A DNA stretch of 64,000 nucleotides from Undaria pinnatifida (GCA_012845835.1 JABAKD010000016.1:23482573-23546572), one strand, 5' to 3'. Positions 20,000-31,675 are shown, counted from the first letter of the stretch. Notes: a model not told the origin generated them from the sequence alone. Made by a program: numbers and translations.

Positions 20000-20820
20000 T
20001 TTGTCAGCTGCAACATACTAATTAACGGTAGCAGGGATAGTGACAACCGCGAGGTGACACACTCCCTTTATCGAAAACTACCGGTGATGTCTTTGAGTAG
20101 GTCGAACGGCCAACCGAAAATTACAAGAGGCAAATAGTGGCAAAACTCAAATAAAATCCACTGCTCTTCATAATTCTCACTGCGCGTTGGCTCGCGGCCC
20201 GACATAGACTTGCGCGAAGGTAAAACCGGCTTCCGGGAAAAACCCTTCGCTCCTCATCCCGAGAGCCCTAGAACTTAGACAACAACCGAAAACACCAAGT
20301 GACACTCGGACGTAAAATACTCTAAAAAAAAACCGTCCCTCGCTTGGTGTTCCCACTGTAGTTGCTGCCCGGCTCTCAACACCTACAGCGCGGGAAAAAC
20401 CTGGCCATCCAGGAAAAAACCCATAGCGCAAAACCCTACAACACCAAACTCACACAAACGCCACGGCACACCGCACGAACCCACTTGGGTGCTACCAAGC
20501 GCAGAGCCACCCTTCGACTACCAATCAGAACAGAACATCTAATCAGCCCGTCTCCAAACATTCAAATTTTAACTGGCTGTCAACTGGGGGCACGCTCGAG
20601 AATCGACAACACCATAACTTCCTCCCTCGCATAATGCGATGACAAGAGCCATATGCTATAGCAATACTGTGACTGTATAGCCAAGGGTACAGAGCCGCAA
20701 AACTTTTTACCGAAATAATGACCTCGAGGATAGGCTAACAAACCGAGAACACAGGGGCCATAAGAGGGAAATCCTCGATAAAAACCCTCCCCCCTGCCTT
20801 TTCACTGCGTATTTGATCGC
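20000..20820. other. No supported gene
   Basis: Unique sequence between the two E2 copies. It is A/C-rich on the plus strand in places (20430-20600), and an 84-codon minus frame (20177-20431) shows no recognisable domain. Confidence 0.4.
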
Positions 20821-20828
20821 CTGACCAC

Positions 20829-20923
20829 CATTCAATGGCTCAAAGTCGGTATGTGAACGAATTTGACGTGCATGAAAGCAGCACGCTGTGGAAACCCGAG
20901 TTCGATTCTCGGATTGGACACCA
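20829..20923 (+). pseudogene. tRNA-like sequence next to repeat E2
   Basis: TGGCTCAAAGTCGGTA (20836-20851) matches a tRNA D-arm/A-box. A perfect five-pair T-stem with classic loop follows at 20896-20912 (CCGAG, TTCGATT, CTCGG), and then ATTGGACACCA. An acceptor stem formed with CATTCAA at 20829 has five of seven pairs. A loop CGTGCAT would place TGC (Ala) as anticodon, but its stem is weak, the D-stem does not pair and the region between is about 18 nt too long. The encoded CCA is unusual for a nuclear tRNA. A decayed tRNA or a tRNA-derived SINE head are both possible. Confidence 0.35.
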
Positions 20924-20924
20924 T

Positions 20925-21378
20925 ATTACGGATGGGGAGGCTAGGGATAGAGGCGGATCCGATGTCTATGTGGGTCTGAGTGGTCTCTAGCCATTCATGC
21001 GGCAGGACCCTAAGTTTTGTGTGCATTGTACAGAGAGGAAGGTGCCAGGGACCCAGCCTACGAAGCACTGCTACCGACCTGATGATAGCAGCCTCCCGAT
21101 CGGTACCGAGTTCGGTGGTTGAGCCTGAACAGCGGTAGTGTAAGCCTTGAAGGTGGCTTGTGAGAAGGAGTAGAAGGTCACCGGTCGTGGATACGGTATT
21201 CGCTTTGTGGATTATTGCTAACTCAGGGCAAGCAAAGGAGTACAGAGCAGAGGGAGGCGAGGAACCAGTCGCTCCCAGACGGGGACCCCGCAAGACGGAC
21301 CATACTGCTAGTACCTATTGGGACTAACGCATTCCCAAAAGTGCAACTCCTATCAACCGTAACAATGTAACCGTAACA
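20925..21378 (+). repeat. Repeat E2, uninterrupted copy
   Basis: A 454-bp copy of E2 bounded by TTACGG and CCGTAA. It is continuous across CCGAC (21074-21078), where the first copy carries the 247-bp MITE. It abuts the tRNA-like sequence, whose final CCA ends two bases before it. The near identity of the two copies points to a recent duplication or transposition. Confidence 0.9.
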
Positions 21379-21515
21379 CTACGGCTGCGCTACTACACAT
21401 GAAGCCTATGTGCTACACACAGCGAGAGCTGTGTGCACACCGCTGTACATACACACACACTGCTGTGACCATGCTGAGTGCGCAGCGTATAAGCAGTGCC
21501 GTGTACACACCTGCA

Positions 21516-21780
21516 TTCACATGTGATAGAAGGGATTTGAACCGCAGGAGCGCTGGAGGGTGAGGTAGTATGTATGGCAGGTTCGAACACGTCTGCATTT
21601 ACATGTGATGGAAGGGATTTGTAACGCCGGAGCGCTGGAGGAAGGTGAGGTAGTATGGCAGGTTCGAACACGTACGCATTCACATGTGATGGAAGGGATT
21701 TGTACGGCAGGAGCGCTGGAGGAAGGTGAGGTAGTATGGCAGGTTCGAACACGTACGCGTGTCCTACACACACGCAAACA
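21516..21780 (+). repeat. R75 repeat, tandem cluster of about four units
   Basis: Units near 21525, 21603 and 21684 carry ACATGTGATGGAAGGGATTT, then a GCAGG or CGCCGG variant, AGCGCTGGAGGAAGGTGAGG and TAGTATGGCAGGTTCGAACA. The first unit lacks GAA in GGAGGAAGG and has an extra TATG. The cluster ends in ACACACACGCAAACACATAGG, as in the first cluster at 18.9-19.3 kb. Confidence 0.82.
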
Positions 21781-22129
21781 CATAGGAGTATTGCTGCGCT
21801 ACACACGTATGTACCACACAGAGAGAGCCATGTGAATGTGTATCTGGAGAGTTGGTCTCCCCAGTCAAGATACCGCTCTGCTGTAGGGACATTCCGCTGC
21901 ATGGTGTGTGCGGAGATTCCGCCGCAGCACGAGGAGGTGGTACGCCGTAAGGTTTGAAGAGGGCGAAGAACACGCAGCCGCAGAGAAGGAGGAGCCTAGA
22001 ACGAGCGAAGAGGCTCATAGCAGACACCCACAGCACGCGGCGGAGGTGAGCTGCGACAGGAACCAGCGAGAGAAAGTATGCAGCAGCCGAACTGAATGAC
22101 GCAGTCGCCGCCGTACGCAGACACGGCAG

Positions 22130-23560
22130 ACCGCAAGGGCAGGATCGAACAGCAGAGGCGCAAACGTTCCAGCGTAACGCCGAAGAGCGCGGTGTATCCG
22201 ACGAGGGATAGCAAAAGAGGGTGTGCGGTGTGCGCTGCGAGGGTGTTTGCGTGCCAGGTTGTAGTTCGTAGCGCCGTTTGATTTGAATCGCAGCCGTTTG
22301 AATTTTATGGTTTTGTAAGAACGAGGAGGGTTTCTTGGGAAGGCATTATTTTTTCCGCAGCCCAGGGCACAACGAAGTGAAATGTTTTTGGTGTGTGTTG
22401 TGTTCGTTGTCCTAAATGCCCCGCACGAGCAGGATCGAACAGCAGAGGCGCAAACCTTCGAGCGCATTCACCACCAGCGCTGGGTTTGCAGGGCAGCCGA
22501 ACGGTGCTTGGATGCTACTACTAGCAGTGTAGTGTGTGTTGGTGTTGGTGTGTGTGTCCCAGAATGAAGCACCAGCTGGTTGTTTGCGTGCCAGGGTGTA
22601 GTTCGTCGCGCCGTTTCATTGGAATCGCAGCCGTTTGAATTTCATGGTTTTGTAATGACGAGGAGGGTTTTTTGGGAAGGGGCTTTTTTTCCGCAGCCCA
22701 GGGCACAACGAAGTGAAATGTTTTTGCTGTGTGTTGTGCTGGTTGTCCCGCACGAGCAGGATCGCACAGCAGAGGCGCAAACGTTCCAGCGCATGCACCA
22801 CCAGCGCTGGGTTTGCAGGGCAGCCGAACGGTGCTTGGATGCTACTACTAGCAGTGTAGTGTGTGTTGGTGTTGGTGTGTGTGTCCCAAAATGCACCCAC
22901 GAGCTGATTGTTTGCGTGCCAGGGTGTAGTTCGTCGCGCCGTTTGATTGGAATCGCAGCCGTTTGAATTCATGGTTTTGTAAGGACGAGGAGGGTTTTTT
23001 GTGAAGGGGCTTTTTTTCCGCAGTCCAGGGCACAACGAAGTGAAATGTTTTTGCTGTGTGTTGTGTTGGTTGTCCCGCTCGAGCAGGATCGATCAGCAGA
23101 GGCGCAAACGTTCCAGCGCACGCACCACCAGCGCTGGGTTGGCAGGGCAGCCGAAGGGTGCTTGTATGCTACTACTAGCAGTGTAGTGTGTGTTGGTGTT
23201 GGTGTGTGTGTCCCAAAATGCACCACCAGCACTGGGTTGGCAGGGCAGCCGAACTGTACTTGGATGGCAGCCGCACGGTGCTTGGATGGTACTAGCAGTG
23301 TAGTGTGTGTTGGTGTTGGTGTGTGTGTGCTGGGTTGGCAGGAGAGCCGAACGGTGCTTGGATGCTAGTAGCAGTGTCGGGTTCCCCAGGCCTGACACAG
23401 TGTGCGTTGGAAGGACCCGCAACAGTGTCCGTATGAAATATATTAAGTAGTGTGTGTTGGTGTTGGTGTATGTGCTGGGTTGGCAGGGCAGCCGAACGGT
23501 GCTTGGATGCTAGTAGCGGTGTCGGGGGGGGGGCGCCCGACACAGTGTGCGTTAGAAGGA
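22130..23560 (+). repeat. ~330-bp satellite-like tandem array
   Basis: About three full units and several shortened ones. Landmarks recur in order: GTGTAGTTCGTCGCGCCGTT, GGAATCGCAGCCGTTTGAAT, CATGGTTTTGTAA, AGGAGGGTTTTTT, CCGCAGCCCAGGGCACAACG, GAAGTGAAATGTTTTTG, GCACGAGCAGGATCG, CAGCGCTGGGTTTGCAGGGC and GTGTAGTGTGTGTTGGTGTT. The block GTAGTTCGT occurs near 22260, 22597 and 22925. After 23215 only the last third of the unit repeats, at steps of about 100-150 bp. Open frames over it are by-products of the array. Confidence 0.9.
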
Positions 23561-24441
23561 CCCTCACCAGTGTGCGTTCGAAAAAGTACATGGAAAAAGT
23601 ATGTAATAGATTTTTTAAAAAAAAGCTTTAGCTCACCACACTTCCACGTATTTTCATGCGCGTCGTGTGTAGATTTAACTCAGTTGCTTTCGCAGCCCAA
23701 CGCTAGCTGGCGCACCCTTCGGGTCCCATTGTAGGTATAGCGTAAGCTGTCCCTAGCAGTGGTCTTCGTTACAACCCCGGCAGCGCAAGCTGCCGTTGTA
23801 TACGGATGCGTGTGTATGTCGACCCGGCCTGTCCCCTGAGGGTCAGTTTCGGTGGAGATAGCCACCCGGAATGTCATCTTTCCGGGTAGTGTGGGACTTG
23901 CGCAAGCTCACCCACTAACAAACCCCTGGCCATGGGAAATGGCCTTCCGCCGGACTTGGTCCAGTTTCGGTCCACCCTACCCATTCGGGCGTTGGTCCTC
24001 GGTAATTACTGTTTTTTTCCGGTTGCAAAGCAAAGCCAACCATCATACCCCCCCCGTGTTTTGTAATCCAAACAGGAGTATTATGCTTGTTGTTGTTTTC
24101 TCACAATAACTCTTGTCAAAAAATCTAGATTCCGTGGTCACACAAAGGTGCTGGAGCCCTAGGAAGATCCGAAAAACCAAGTGAAATCAAAATTCGTCCG
24201 GGAATTACTACGCTTTCCCGCCTAAAAACGCACGATACGGAAAAAGGAGCACAAGTAAAAAGGTCAAATGTTGCAAACTGAACTCACATGGCCGCGGGTA
24301 TCCACTCAACTACAGCATAGAGTTCACCCGTCCCAACAACTAACCAACTCGCGGCTACAAACTACCACAGGCGCGTTCTGTAGGGTACTCACAGACCGGT
24401 ACCGGGGGTAATTTCCTCTGTAAGTACCGACAGATCACCAC

Positions 24442-24835
24442 AATTCAGTTCTGTATCACCCCAGGAACCTACAGAGATTTCACAGAAATTTCTGTATTAC
24501 CCCAGGAACCTACAGAGATTTCACAGAAAGTTCTGTATCATCCCAGTAACCTACGGAGATTTCACAGAAAGTTCTGTATCATCCCATTACCCTACAGAGA
24601 TTTCACAAACAGTTCTGTGAGACCCCCGTACCGTACAGAAACGTTCTGTGCGACCCCAGTAGCCTACAGAGATTTCCCAAAAAGTTCTGTGGGACCCCAG
24701 TACCCTACAAAGATCTCACAGAAAGTTCTGTATCACGCCAGTAGTACCCTACAGAGATTTCACAGAAAGTTCTGTAAGACCCGAGTACCCTACAGAGAAG
24801 TACCCTACAGAGATTTCACAAACAGTTCTGTACCC
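24442..24835 (+). repeat. 41-bp minisatellite inside the hAT-like element
   Basis: About nine units of roughly 41 bp read AGTTCTGTATCACCCCAGTA then ACCTACAGAGATTTCACAGAA, with changes and one shortened unit. About three more units occur at 25116-25215. The core AGTACCCTACAGAAC is the complement of the element's terminal GTTCTGTAGGGTACT. The array therefore consists of repeats related to the transposon end, possibly multiplied binding sites for its transposase. Confidence 0.88.
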
Positions 24836-24968
24836 TCGGCACATCGGAGGTATGACGTCAGGATCGCGCCGAAGGCCGAAGAAGAGAAGACCCCACAGCC
24901 ACAGTTTACAGGCAATCACACAACAATACCCTACAGAACGCCTTTCTGTACAGAGCTTGAGAGGGAAC

Positions 24969-25115
24969 ATGAGCGACGGTCCAGACCTCAGTAGCGTCTC
25001 CCCGGCGCAAAGTACAGAAGTTGGGGGTAGAGGAGGCCAGGGTGAAACATCCGAGGGCGCGCCCGCGGCGGGGGATCAAGTTGGAGACAGCGGCGTGCAG
25101 AAAGGCTCGAATGAC
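24969..25115 (+). pseudogene. Possible remnant of the hAT transposase N-terminus
   Basis: An ATG in the only long non-repetitive part of the element opens a frame beginning MSDGPDLSSVSPAQSTEVGG and continuing with Gly, Glu, Asp and Gln until it runs into the minisatellite. Acidic, disordered N-termini are common in transposases. The position, after one inverted copy of the terminal motif (about 24929), would fit the start of the original coding region with the rest lost. There is no domain to prove this; it may be chance. Confidence 0.3.
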
Positions 25116-26376
25116 AACTCTGTGAGACCCCAGAACCTACAGAGATTTCACAGAAAGTTCTGTATCACCCCAGTAACCTACAGAGATTTCACAAAGAGTT
25201 CTGTAACTCTCCCAGTACCCTACAGAAGTACCAGTACCCTAAAGAACCTGCCTTTGCAAACTACAGCGGTTGGGCTGCCTGCACCGTACGAACCGCACGG
25301 TAATCGTGAGTATAGACGAACGCGCCTGCTGTCTGGAGTGCTGTCAGAGTGACGACCCGCGGGCATGCAGTGAAACAAGAGCAATGGAACCAAAAACCAC
25401 AGTACAGATATCAATGATTGCCCCTCCTTCCTGCGAGTTATTTGACAGGTTGCAGCGCAGCTACGACGCCCGTGCTTGAAGATTGAAAATTGCGGCGGGT
25501 CGTTCCCCGTGCAGGGTATACAACTCTTCTACAAACTCTACAAAAATCAATGACGTAAGTAACATGTTGTACTACTGCCTCGTAAAAATAACCCGTGAAA
25601 AAAAAGACGATCGCTGCTCTCATGATGATGATGTGCGTGCCAGTCGTGGGTCTCCGCGTGCCATCCTCCTGCTGTGGTTCTCCGTGGCCGCCTCATCGCC
25701 TTAGCTCACTCAGCCAGCTCCTTCGCACTTGCTCTCGTCTCCACTCAATTCCAGTCGGTTCCCCTTCTCCCCCGTCCAAAAGAAACAAAATGCTCCACGC
25801 AGTTTGCGGTGCTGATCTGAAGAACAAAAATTCCCGTTCAGGGAGAGTTCAATCCGTCTCTTCGCCGCCCGTCGACGGCCAGTCGCCCTCCTCCTTCGTC
25901 ATCGAATCCAGCCTCCTGCCGGCGCAGTTCCCTCCACGCAAACCGAGACTGCGCCGTAGCGTGGCTCGTGGTGGCGCCTGCCTCCGCGCACGAGCATCTC
26001 GATTAAGCATTGCTGCTCCGCCGCTGCTGCCTCAAAAGACGCGCGAATCGTAGGTGACCGTGCCTAACGCACCACGTACGACCCGACTCTACCGCCACGC
26101 CAAAGCCTCGCGGCCACACGCAGCAGCAAGAAGGTATCACTCCTCGAGGGTGAGTCCGGCCTTACACCCGCCAGATAGACCCCCCCACTCTCGCTACCAG
26201 CCTGCTAGGGCATGCTTGGCGGCATGCCTTACCGAGGCGGCAAGGGGGAACGAAGAACTTGCTTACTAGCTACTGGGGGTGAACACATGCAGCAAGGAGC
26301 GGCCCATTACATGAGAATATGATGGGCCGGGCCCAACCCCGGGCCGCCGCACCAGCGCCGGCCCATGACAAGCCCA

Positions 26377-26452
26377 GGTTATTTCTGGGTTCAGAATATA
26401 ATCGAGGCCAGAAATCAGCGGGTTTGGTGATTTCTGACCCCAGAGATAACAT
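26377..26452. repeat. Imperfect hairpin
   Basis: GTTATTTCTGGGTTCAGAA (about 26377-26395) is repeated inverted as TTCTGACCCCAGAGATAAC (about 26431-26449) with three mismatches. A perfect inner pair CAGAAATCA and TGATTTCTG lies between them. It could form a strong stem in DNA or RNA. No element boundaries were found around it. Confidence 0.6.
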
Positions 26453-26499
26453 CTCTTCCAACCTCTCAGAACTGGGATTATTTGACTTTTGGATATCAC

Positions 26500-28360
26500 C
26501 TTCTACCAGGTATCACATATCACCACTACCTAACTCTGGTATGATACCTGTCTGCTGTACACGTCACCCATCGCCCACAACAAAGAATCACGAACACACT
26601 TACGACAGCATACCGCGCTTGTTGTGTGCGAAACAGAGCTTCGCCCTCACACAAACGCGACAGCAGCAGCACCACCACCAGCATCGAAACCGCCACAGAC
26701 ACACCACACCAGCACCGTGGTGTCTGCAAAAGATGATTTTGGCGTTGTTGCGGAAACCCAATCCAAGCCTCCGCACTTGGGGGTGGGGGCGGCTACTCCT
26801 CTTTGGCTTGTCGTTGACATGTGACCATTGGCCGCCGACAATTTGGAAGATTGAGAAGTGCAACGAGGGCATGGGGAGGAAAAGGTCGTGAACCTCGTGA
26901 TTTTGTTTCGGGGAGTCGTCGGGAGAGAAGAGCACAACCTGATCCCGGGCGCGAGTGATTAACTCGAACAGTGTATGCTTTAGGTTAACGTGGCCGGGAT
27001 GTCCAGGCTTTGCAGACCTGCTGACACGCTACGGTGGTGGCGTTGAGATGGCAGAAAACCCTGGCGGTGTTATGCTGCGGAGAGGGGTGTTTTCGTGTAC
27101 ACAATGGGGTGTGCTTCGCATCGAGTGCCACCTACCTGTCACGAGTGCACCCAACATATAGGAGCTACATCAAGTCACTACTTTTGCGCGAGCCTGGAGA
27201 AGATCGAAACACCCGTTGTGTATTTCAAACTGAGCTATTAGACGCGACCGGAACAACATCGATGAATCAGATATTGTATTCAGCAGGAAACCCGTGGTTC
27301 CGGGGTGAGATACATAGTCTAGTCTAGGAGCGTAATAAAGTTGTCTTCCGAAATGTGTACTTCGCGATACATGTAACGCTCAGAGAGCAAGGAATAGAAA
27401 GTGGGCGGGATCCGGTCATGCGTGGTACTTTACCGACATAACCCGTGGCTCAAAAGCCGAGAACGCACGCTCGGTCGCCGTGGAAGGGAACCCAAACGAA
27501 CAAAAAGATGGGAACTTCATACACACCCATAGATAGGAGTCTCACCCGTGATGCGGCATGAACTTTGAACCTTCAATAGAAGTAGTCACACAGACCCTTG
27601 GGGAGTACAACCATGCATTCTCCGTAACGTAGTGCATAAGTCGTCCGGCGTGGTATGGCAGGAAGAAGCGCGTATGCCTGGGAGAGCTCTACCCCGCCGG
27701 CAAGTTTGTTCTACTACAGGAGGTTCCCAACGTGCAGTTGCAACGATATTTTTTTTCCATCCTACCTCGAAGAATGCGGCCATGGATAACAGTCCGCTCG
27801 CCCTCGCTTTCTGCATCTTCCTGACGTTTTTTGTGAAACCCAACCACAAATTTTCCATGAAGCTCGTCGAATACAACCCCGCCACGAGAGGTGGTGGAGT
27901 TGGGTGTGTACAGATGTAAAAACGGGGCTGTGCGGCCGCCAGCTCCAGGGCTTCCTGTGACCCCTCCCCCCCCCCCCCGCCCCCCGCTTTGAGCGAGGGA
28001 CAAACATGATCAGTCGGCCCAACAGTTGCAGCTACATAATCCTCTGTGTAAGGGTCCACACAAACGGAACGTATAGGGCCTAGAAGCAAAATCCAGTAAC
28101 AGAAACGAAACCGACTTGGAAATATTCACCGGTTCTGATCGGCCACATACATCTAACACCGAGCCCCCAGGAATTTGTCTCAGCCTATGTTAGAATGGGC
28201 AACCACGACTATTTCGGGCATTGCATCGATCGAAAATAGTCCAACGCTCCGCACAGAGCAGACGCAACACAGACATGTTACTGTAAAGGTGCACCTCTGC
28301 TTTACCGGGAGATCCTTACCTGCCGAACTATATTTTTACTTTGCCCAAAATGTATGTTGA
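26500..28360. other. No supported gene
   Basis: Several open frames of 90-190 codons lie on both strands (for example 26319-26891 plus and 27586-28089 minus). None has a recognised domain, and none stands out by composition. The minus frame at 27586-28089 includes a Gly run from a C-tract at about 27967-27980. Confidence 0.4.
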
Positions 28361-28366
28361 GTGCAG

Positions 28367-28650
28367 ACCATGGCGGCGGTAGGAGCGATACCCCGTGTTT
28401 CGACAGTGGGTTTGAGCAACTCGCCTGAGTGACTCTGAACATCGACGTTTGTTTTTGTTCATTGGATTTTGTTGTGCGCTGCATAGACAACCATTCCATG
28501 CGGGTTTCATTCGGCCAACAGAAACAGCACGAAAAAAACGTCAGACAGCAATGAGACCGCAAAGAGGAATAGGAAAATCAATTGCGCGAGTGACCCCAAG
28601 GCACTGCATTACTAGGCCCCACGAAGCAACCCCCTACGGCAGCCGCGGCC
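28367..28650. mobile_element. Diverged M1-family MITE
   Basis: The left end ACCATGGCGGCGGTAGGAGC and right end CCCCCTACGGCAGCCGCGGCC (inverted GGCCGCGGCTGCCGTAGG) resemble the M1 termini. The family palindromes are present on both sides: CAACTCGCCTGAGTGACTC near 28414 and GCGCGAGTGACCCC near 28583. Target duplications are no longer recognisable. It is an older, more mutated copy than the one at 7212. Confidence 0.65.
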
Positions 28651-28659
28651 TAAACTCGG

Positions 28660-31600
28660 AGTAATCAGACGGCCATATACATGGTCCACATTTACAGCGT
28701 TTTCGTTCATGCAAAGCAAGAACGACATCTCGACGATTTTGAAGGTATGGAGCCCCGTCATCGAGGACACTTTTTTGTACTAAAAGTACTTACTCTATTG
28801 TACACACGACTCGCATAGAGGCACAGCGTGGAAAATACACGGACAAGATACGGCTGGTGCCAGCGGAATGCAGCTCCGATCACCGCAGTCAAACCTGCCG
28901 CTTAAGGTGCCGCTCATGATTGAATTGAGTGCTGCTGTACAGCCAGAAATCGCCGGCTGTTGAAAGCATTTATTATGCCGTGTGGCCAGCATCTGCACTT
29001 TACCTAACTTATATCTGGTCGCTCAGAATACCGGTTCCCTTGTAGAAGCAGGGTATGGTCGCGTAGTTTTGAGGTCACCCACGCAGCCATTTTTTACAGC
29101 TGAGGCGCCGTCTCCACCTTAGCTTCGGGGGTGCATCGACAATGTGCGTCCTGCCGACCGTTTACTCGTTTTGGAGTCAGGGATGTTTCCTTGTGTATTT
29201 GCCCCGTTTGCACGGCCTACTTGTGCCCCCCCCCTCCCCACCTCACATCACTGTGGTCTATTCGTGGTCGAATCACTTTCAAGTTTTATTCTAAGGTTCA
29301 GGTTTTCTTCGTTTACATGGGCCCTAACCGGCGCGTTTCGTGCACGGTGGGTGCGGGTGTCGGGTGTGCTTTCGTTATGGCAGAATCAGCGCCCTCCAGG
29401 ACATCACCAATAAGCATCGAATACTCGACTCAGGATGGTCCGGTTGACTAAAATGCTTACGGCGTCGTTGGCGGTATCCTTCAGGATCTCCGTGAATGGT
29501 GAGCAGAAATGTCCAAGTCGTCTTTTGTTTGCTGTATCATCTTAGAAATAGATGTATAGTAAGTATGAATGCTACGTGAGAAGGTTCGCAATACCGCGTG
29601 GATAGAACAAAAAGTCGCGTTCTGCCACTCCTCCGTGCCGAGGACGTCAAACATACGCATTGAAACAAACACACCGATACCACAAAAAGGAGATCGCCAT
29701 GCTGGCGGACGTAGTCTTTTCGCGGTGTTTCGAGGTGTGTACTGACCAACCGATCCCCCGAACGAAGAAGCGACGATAAAATGTTTTATCCAGATGCGCA
29801 CAAGATATCATTCTTTGGTTGACTCAATTTCCCCCACACGTCCACGTGGGCACCTGTCTTCCTGTCCCTGATCCAGGTCTCAACGAGTGTCTTACATCAT
29901 GCACCCCTGCAACAGAAGAAGCGTGAGTGAGATCGTTCCGTGCGTCTTCCCCGGGAAGTGATGCACAAATCAGATGGAATTCAACTAGCGCCATTATTAA
30001 CATTTCCCCAAGTAACCTACCCGCATTGTCTTTGAGGGGAGACCCTTGGCAGAACGGTAGGCACCTTACCAGATTATAATGTACACTGTAGGTTCAACTT
30101 TTCTGTTGGTGAATTTTTTCAACACACACTGTGCTGTAGTTTCAGGTATGTAAATCTTACCGGAGCTGTGCTCACAAGGCAAACGTACTGGGACTCCCAC
30201 GGGTGCAGCGTCGACGCGTACCGAGGATTACTCGAGGGGGGTGTTCTTCTTGTTTGAATATCTAGTAGCATTTGAATGCTCTCCCGTGCGAAAGCTACAG
30301 CACGAAGGCTACGGTATTCCCAGCTCCGCAAAAGGCCACGTAGAGGTATATTCCAGCCTCGTCGACATTCATTACGTCCCTCCTTGTTGCGTCACAATTC
30401 AGGGTTTTCGGCAACTGCGGGCTTACAGACGATGACTTCCCCGACCTCAGCACGTGCTTGGACGATATGGGACGAGACGGCCTCACTATCATGTATGTTT
30501 CCCTGTTGTTCGAGGACGGGCAAGAAAAATATGTCGTTATCACTGTGACGTGACGCGTTCGCGTCGAAGGCAACGCCAACCACCACTCTTAGCTATGCGA
30601 TGCCAGTAAGCCTGTCCAAAAACGTGTAACTGAAGAGAGTGCTAAAAATTGGAGGCGGCGGGGTGCACGATAGGGGCCGATGACCATTTTCTGAAGATGC
30701 CCCCCTGAAGACCTCCATACCGATCTGTCGAGGTCCATTTTGAAACCCAAACCAAACAGTAGAAAAAATTGGAACCTTTCCCCCCAATGAACAATCCCAG
30801 CTGCAGGTCTTCAACATCAAATGGCAACGTAAACCCTCTTGCTACATTCGCCTGAGATCGTTGCGTTTCAACATTCAAACTGCTCGCTAAATGTCTCCTA
30901 GCTGTTTCTCCGTTTGACGACAATTGGTGTGGCCCCAAACGTGACTTAGATTCATGTTGTTGAGGTTGGTAATAAGACAGGGGTTTGTCACGTCTTGCGT
31001 CTGGCCAATTGACGCCGCCGTCATGGGTACAGAACATCGTCAGTAGCGGCGGGCGCGGCAGTATGTCCATACCTCGTGTTCGGAATACCATTATTCTTTT
31101 TTCAGCGCGGGAACAATAGTTGGGTCTCAAGTCTGGGTGTAAGGCAATTTTAGCGTAGCTGTGGGATCTCTTACTTTTTTTCATTGTGAAGCATGGTTAA
31201 CGGAATCAGACAGCAACAACAACGGTCCGTGGTGGCATTCGATGGCGAATTAGGCATGTATTTTGACGGTTAAAAGCCTCCAAAGTGTTGGCGACATAAA
31301 TACGATGAAAGTGCGGCCTGCAGTCACCCAATGGTGTCGGTCGCGCAAGTGTGTTCGTGATCGCAAATACGCCTAACCCCATTTAAAGCCGACAGCGTTG
31401 ACGAACTACCTCTCGTGTTTACGTGTCACTGGGGCGATTCTTCTTCCCCCTCTTTGACGCCACCCCTCGCGCTGGATCTGACATGATTCTTGCCATCCTG
31501 CAGACGACTGAATAGAAACGAGTTTACAACGATACCCGCCGATCTTTTCGGGCCTATGGACGCCCTGACGAGTTTGCGGGTGTCGCTTCTGGTCCCCCGC
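28660..31600. other. No supported gene
   Basis: No tandem array, inverted ends or recognisable domain was found. The longest frame is 180 codons on the minus strand (30642-31184), with a Lys/Arg-rich start and no known motif. It was not called. Confidence 0.4.
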
Positions 31601-31675
31601 TTCTCGTCTCACTTCAAAGTTGCCGGTAAAAACTCGGTTTGAAACCCATGCGGGACGAGACCGATTTTCGGGCAA

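Larger units (their letters stand above)
24366..25256. mobile_element. 891-bp non-autonomous hAT-like transposon
   Basis: The left terminus CACAGGCGCGTTCTGTAGGG and the inverted right terminus CAAAGGCAGGTTCTTTAGGG agree at 16 of 20 positions, and both continue TACT. The 8-bp CAAACTAC stands on each side (24358-24365 and 25257-25264). The other E1 copy has it once, so the ends are set by a real empty site. An 8-bp target duplication and CA-starting termini are the marks of the hAT superfamily. Most of the interior is a 41-bp minisatellite that repeats part of the terminal motif. No transposase domain is present, so it would need enzyme from another copy. Confidence 0.9.
24083..25392 (+). repeat. 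Repeat E1, copy split by a hAT-like insertion
   Basis: 24083-24365 and 25265-25392 together match the continuous copy at 14289-14702. The split falls exactly at CAAACTAC, which is present once in the intact copy and twice here. The E1 parts differ from the other copy at only a few positions. Confidence 0.9.

Noticed and set aside
24442-24835. Regular ~41-bp repeats that might suggest a CRISPR array
   Set aside because: Units join directly without unique spacers, vary in sequence, and lie within a eukaryotic transposon; no cas-like gene is present.
25595-26053. A secreted protein starting MKKKTIAALMMMMCVPVVGL
   Set aside because: The first codon is GTG, not ATG; from the real ATG the signal-like part is short, and the rest is Arg/Ser/Pro-rich without a domain.
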